A stretch of DNA of 64,000 nucleotides from SXXK01 sp046074645 (lineage in GTDB: Bacteria > Planctomycetota > Planctomycetia > Planctomycetales > Planctomycetaceae): the NCBI GenBank assembly GCA_046074645.1, contig JBJTOP010000227.1:40590-104589 (forward strand), read 5' to 3'. The notes below the pieces were generated by a model that made no database searches, was not told where the DNA came from, and worked only from the letters and a program-made list of their open reading frames with translations. Below, piece by piece: positions 62,691-64,000 of the stretch (its first letter is position 1; every line of letters begins with the position of its first letter). Position numbers and translations under genes: made by a program.

Positions 62691-63608
62691 TCAGCCGGCA
62701 CTTTCAAGAACAGCCTGCACAATTCGATCGCGGCCAGCCATGTCCTGACGAACGGAGATCTCTTTGAAGGAAGCGTCTGCCAGCAGTGAAGAGACAGCAG
62801 CGCACTGCAGCGGATCCAGCTCGAAAGCGATGAAGGCGCCGGGTTTCAGCAGCGAAGGAGCGTGGGTGATTATGGAGCGAACGACATCCAGCCCGTCAGA
62901 GCCGCCGTAGAGCGCCACAGCAGGTTCATGAAGATCGATTTCGGGTTGCAGCACCCCGCGCTCTCCATCAGTAACATAGGGCGGGTTGCTGACAAGTCCG
63001 TCATAGAGAATACCGGCAGAGAGCAGCGGTTGCAGAGCGTTGCCTTCAAGCAGTGTGATGCGGTCAGCCACCTCGTGGCGTGCTGCGTTGCCGGCGGCGA
63101 TCTGAAGGGCCGCAGGTGATACGTCTGTTGCCGTGAGCCGACAGAACGGACGCTGACGGGCAAGAGTGATCGCGATGCAGCCGGAACCAATGCCAACTTC
63201 AATCAGCTGTGCAGGGTGATCGGCAGGTATCAATTCGAGACACACATCGATCAGTGTTTCGGTTTCGGGGCGGGGAATGAGCACTGCAGGGGTGACGTGG
63301 AAGGAGCGACCGTAGAATTCGCGGTGACCAACAAGGTAGGCGATCGGTTCGCGGCGCGACCGGCGAGTAACCAGTTCACGCATGACGGAACGTTCGGCGT
63401 CGGTCAGCGCCGTGTTGAAGTCGGTGTAGAGACGAATCCGCGGGCAGCCGCGGGCGTGCGCAAGAAGGATTTCTGCTTCCAGACGAGGAGATTCAATGCC
63501 TTTTTGACGCAGAAAGCCAGTGGTCCATTCGAGTATCCGCCGAACTGTCCAAATGTCCTGTTCAGCGGCCGCAGATTCGGCGGAAGGTGCAGCAGACGAG
63601 GCGGACAT
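62691..63608 (-). CDS. prmC: Peptide chain release factor N5-glutamine methyltransferase PrmC
   Basis: A 305 aa enzyme that methylates the GGQ glutamine of RF1 and RF2. The SAM motif is IEVGIGSGCIAITLA and the catalytic motif is SNPPYVTDGE. HPRTE-like PRPETETLIDVCLELI in the middle is also typical. The N-terminal helical domain is intact. The usual neighbour prfA (RF1) is not directly upstream: the 392 bp to the window end hold no gene. It is followed by murA in the same direction. Confidence 0.95.
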   Translation of the reverse strand: MSASSAAPSAESAAAEQDIWTVRRILEWTTGFLRQKGIESPRLEAEILLAHARGCPRIRLYTDFNTALTDAERSVMRELVTRRSRREPIAYLVGHREFYGRSFHVTPAVLIPRPETETLIDVCLELIPADHPAQLIEVGIGSGCIAITLARQRPFCRLTATDVSPAALQIAAGNAARHEVADRITLLEGNALQPLLSAGILYDGLVSNPPYVTDGERGVLQPEIDLHEPAVALYGGSDGLDVVRSIITHAPSLLKPGAFIAFELDPLQCAAVSSLLADASFKEISVRQDMAGRDRIVQAVLESAG

Positions 63609-64000
63609 GGGCGCGTTAGCCTGTGACAGAGGGAGGTGAAAGTCGCCAGTCCGGCGACAGTGGGTCGGATGATAGCAGGTTGTGAAACGGCGGGAAGCTG
63701 GGTTGGAATCCGGCGGCAGCTTACGTGTTCCATGAAGTGAAAGTCAATTATTATTTAGTGGTTTATTCCAAAGCACCTGACAATCGTTGTTGAGAGACCA
63801 GTTTTTCGCCCCATTTTTGGCGAATTCCAGCCACAGAAGGCGAAGCAAGGTGCCATGTACCTGTAGTCAATTCGACACCGGGGACAGTCCCTGCAGGCAC
63901 GGTGGCCGGGGAACCGGGTGGGGCGGCCGCCGAGAAATGGGGCCGGATACTGCCTCAAGGTGCATGGCACTTTGAGCCCAAATCACGCTTTAACACGTTT
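63609..64000. other. Non-coding end of window upstream of prmC
   Basis: About 390 bp without a convincing gene. It has an AT-rich stretch (about 63740-63775), a short palindrome GGGACAGTCCC (63881-63891), and a near-repeat pair starting AAGGTGC at about 63848 and 63958. Promoter elements for prmC would be expected here, but no clear pair was found. Confidence 0.4.

Overview
This window looks like a chromosomal segment from a planctomycete (phylum Planctomycetota). The assignment is inferred from gene content. The diagnostic types are a formylglycine-dependent sulfatase, a DUF1501 protein with a Tat signal, an FG-GAP/VCBS-repeat secreted protein, a serine/threonine kinase inside an ExbB/ExbD operon, a secretin with very long repeat-rich extensions, a cytochrome b fused to cytochrome c domains, and futalosine-pathway menaquinone genes. 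MurA is present, so a peptidoglycan precursor pathway is likely. DNA is moderately GC-rich, and strong codon bias produces many long spurious antisense frames. No rRNA, CRISPR array, transposase or prophage gene was seen.

Layout. 1-3.3 kb (minus): PTS enzyme I followed by an RNase E/G cut by the window edge. 3.7 kb: a small plus-strand hypothetical gene. 3.9-15.1 kb (minus): a tightly packed seven-gene operon, read from 15120 leftward: a TonB-like single-pass protein, ExbB/MotA-type channel, ExbD, a Ser/Thr kinase fused to a second ExbD domain, a membrane-anchored TPR plus beta-propeller protein, a TPR plus SBP_bac_5-like exported protein, and an exported protein of unknown function. This is the most unusual part of the window. 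15.4-18.3 kb (plus): a lipid-glycosylation cassette (GT2, LAB_N protein, ArnT-like GT39), then cysS and a DUF1295 membrane protein. 20.8-23.2 kb (minus): mnmG and a small membrane protein.

23.8-28.1 kb: a giant secretin with five N-terminal repeats and glycine-rich inserts, ending at a clear terminator. 28.4 kb: a cytochrome-c-motif protein. 29.8-32.7 kb: a promoter, then mqnA-mqnC-nadC, tying menaquinone and NAD synthesis together. 32.9-33.0 kb: a tRNA-like sequence with an abnormal acceptor stem. 33.3 kb: a slipin/SPFH protein and terminator. 34.5-43.3 kb: secreted or accessory enzymes (sulfatase, isochorismatase-like lipoprotein, polysaccharide deacetylase, cupin-like protein, DinB, DUF493, alpha/beta hydrolase), with a palindrome-rich repeat at about 36.1 kb.

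43.3-50 kb (mostly minus): SDR, methyltransferase, two thioredoxin/secreted-type proteins, methylglyoxal synthase, HtrA-like protease and DUF1501. 50.2-52.9 kb (plus): a Rieske protein and a cytochrome b/diheme c fusion, the core of a bc-type quinol-oxidising complex that could be fed by menaquinone. 53-54.4 kb (minus): a LolA-like exported protein and a membrane-bound Swt1-type HEPN protein. 54.7-60 kb (plus): ECF sigma factor, PspA-like protein, penicillin-binding-like serine hydrolase fusion, membrane protein and M19 dipeptidase, which looks like a cell-envelope cluster. 60-63.6 kb (minus): prmC, murA and the FG-GAP protein. All functions are read from recognisable motifs without database searches.
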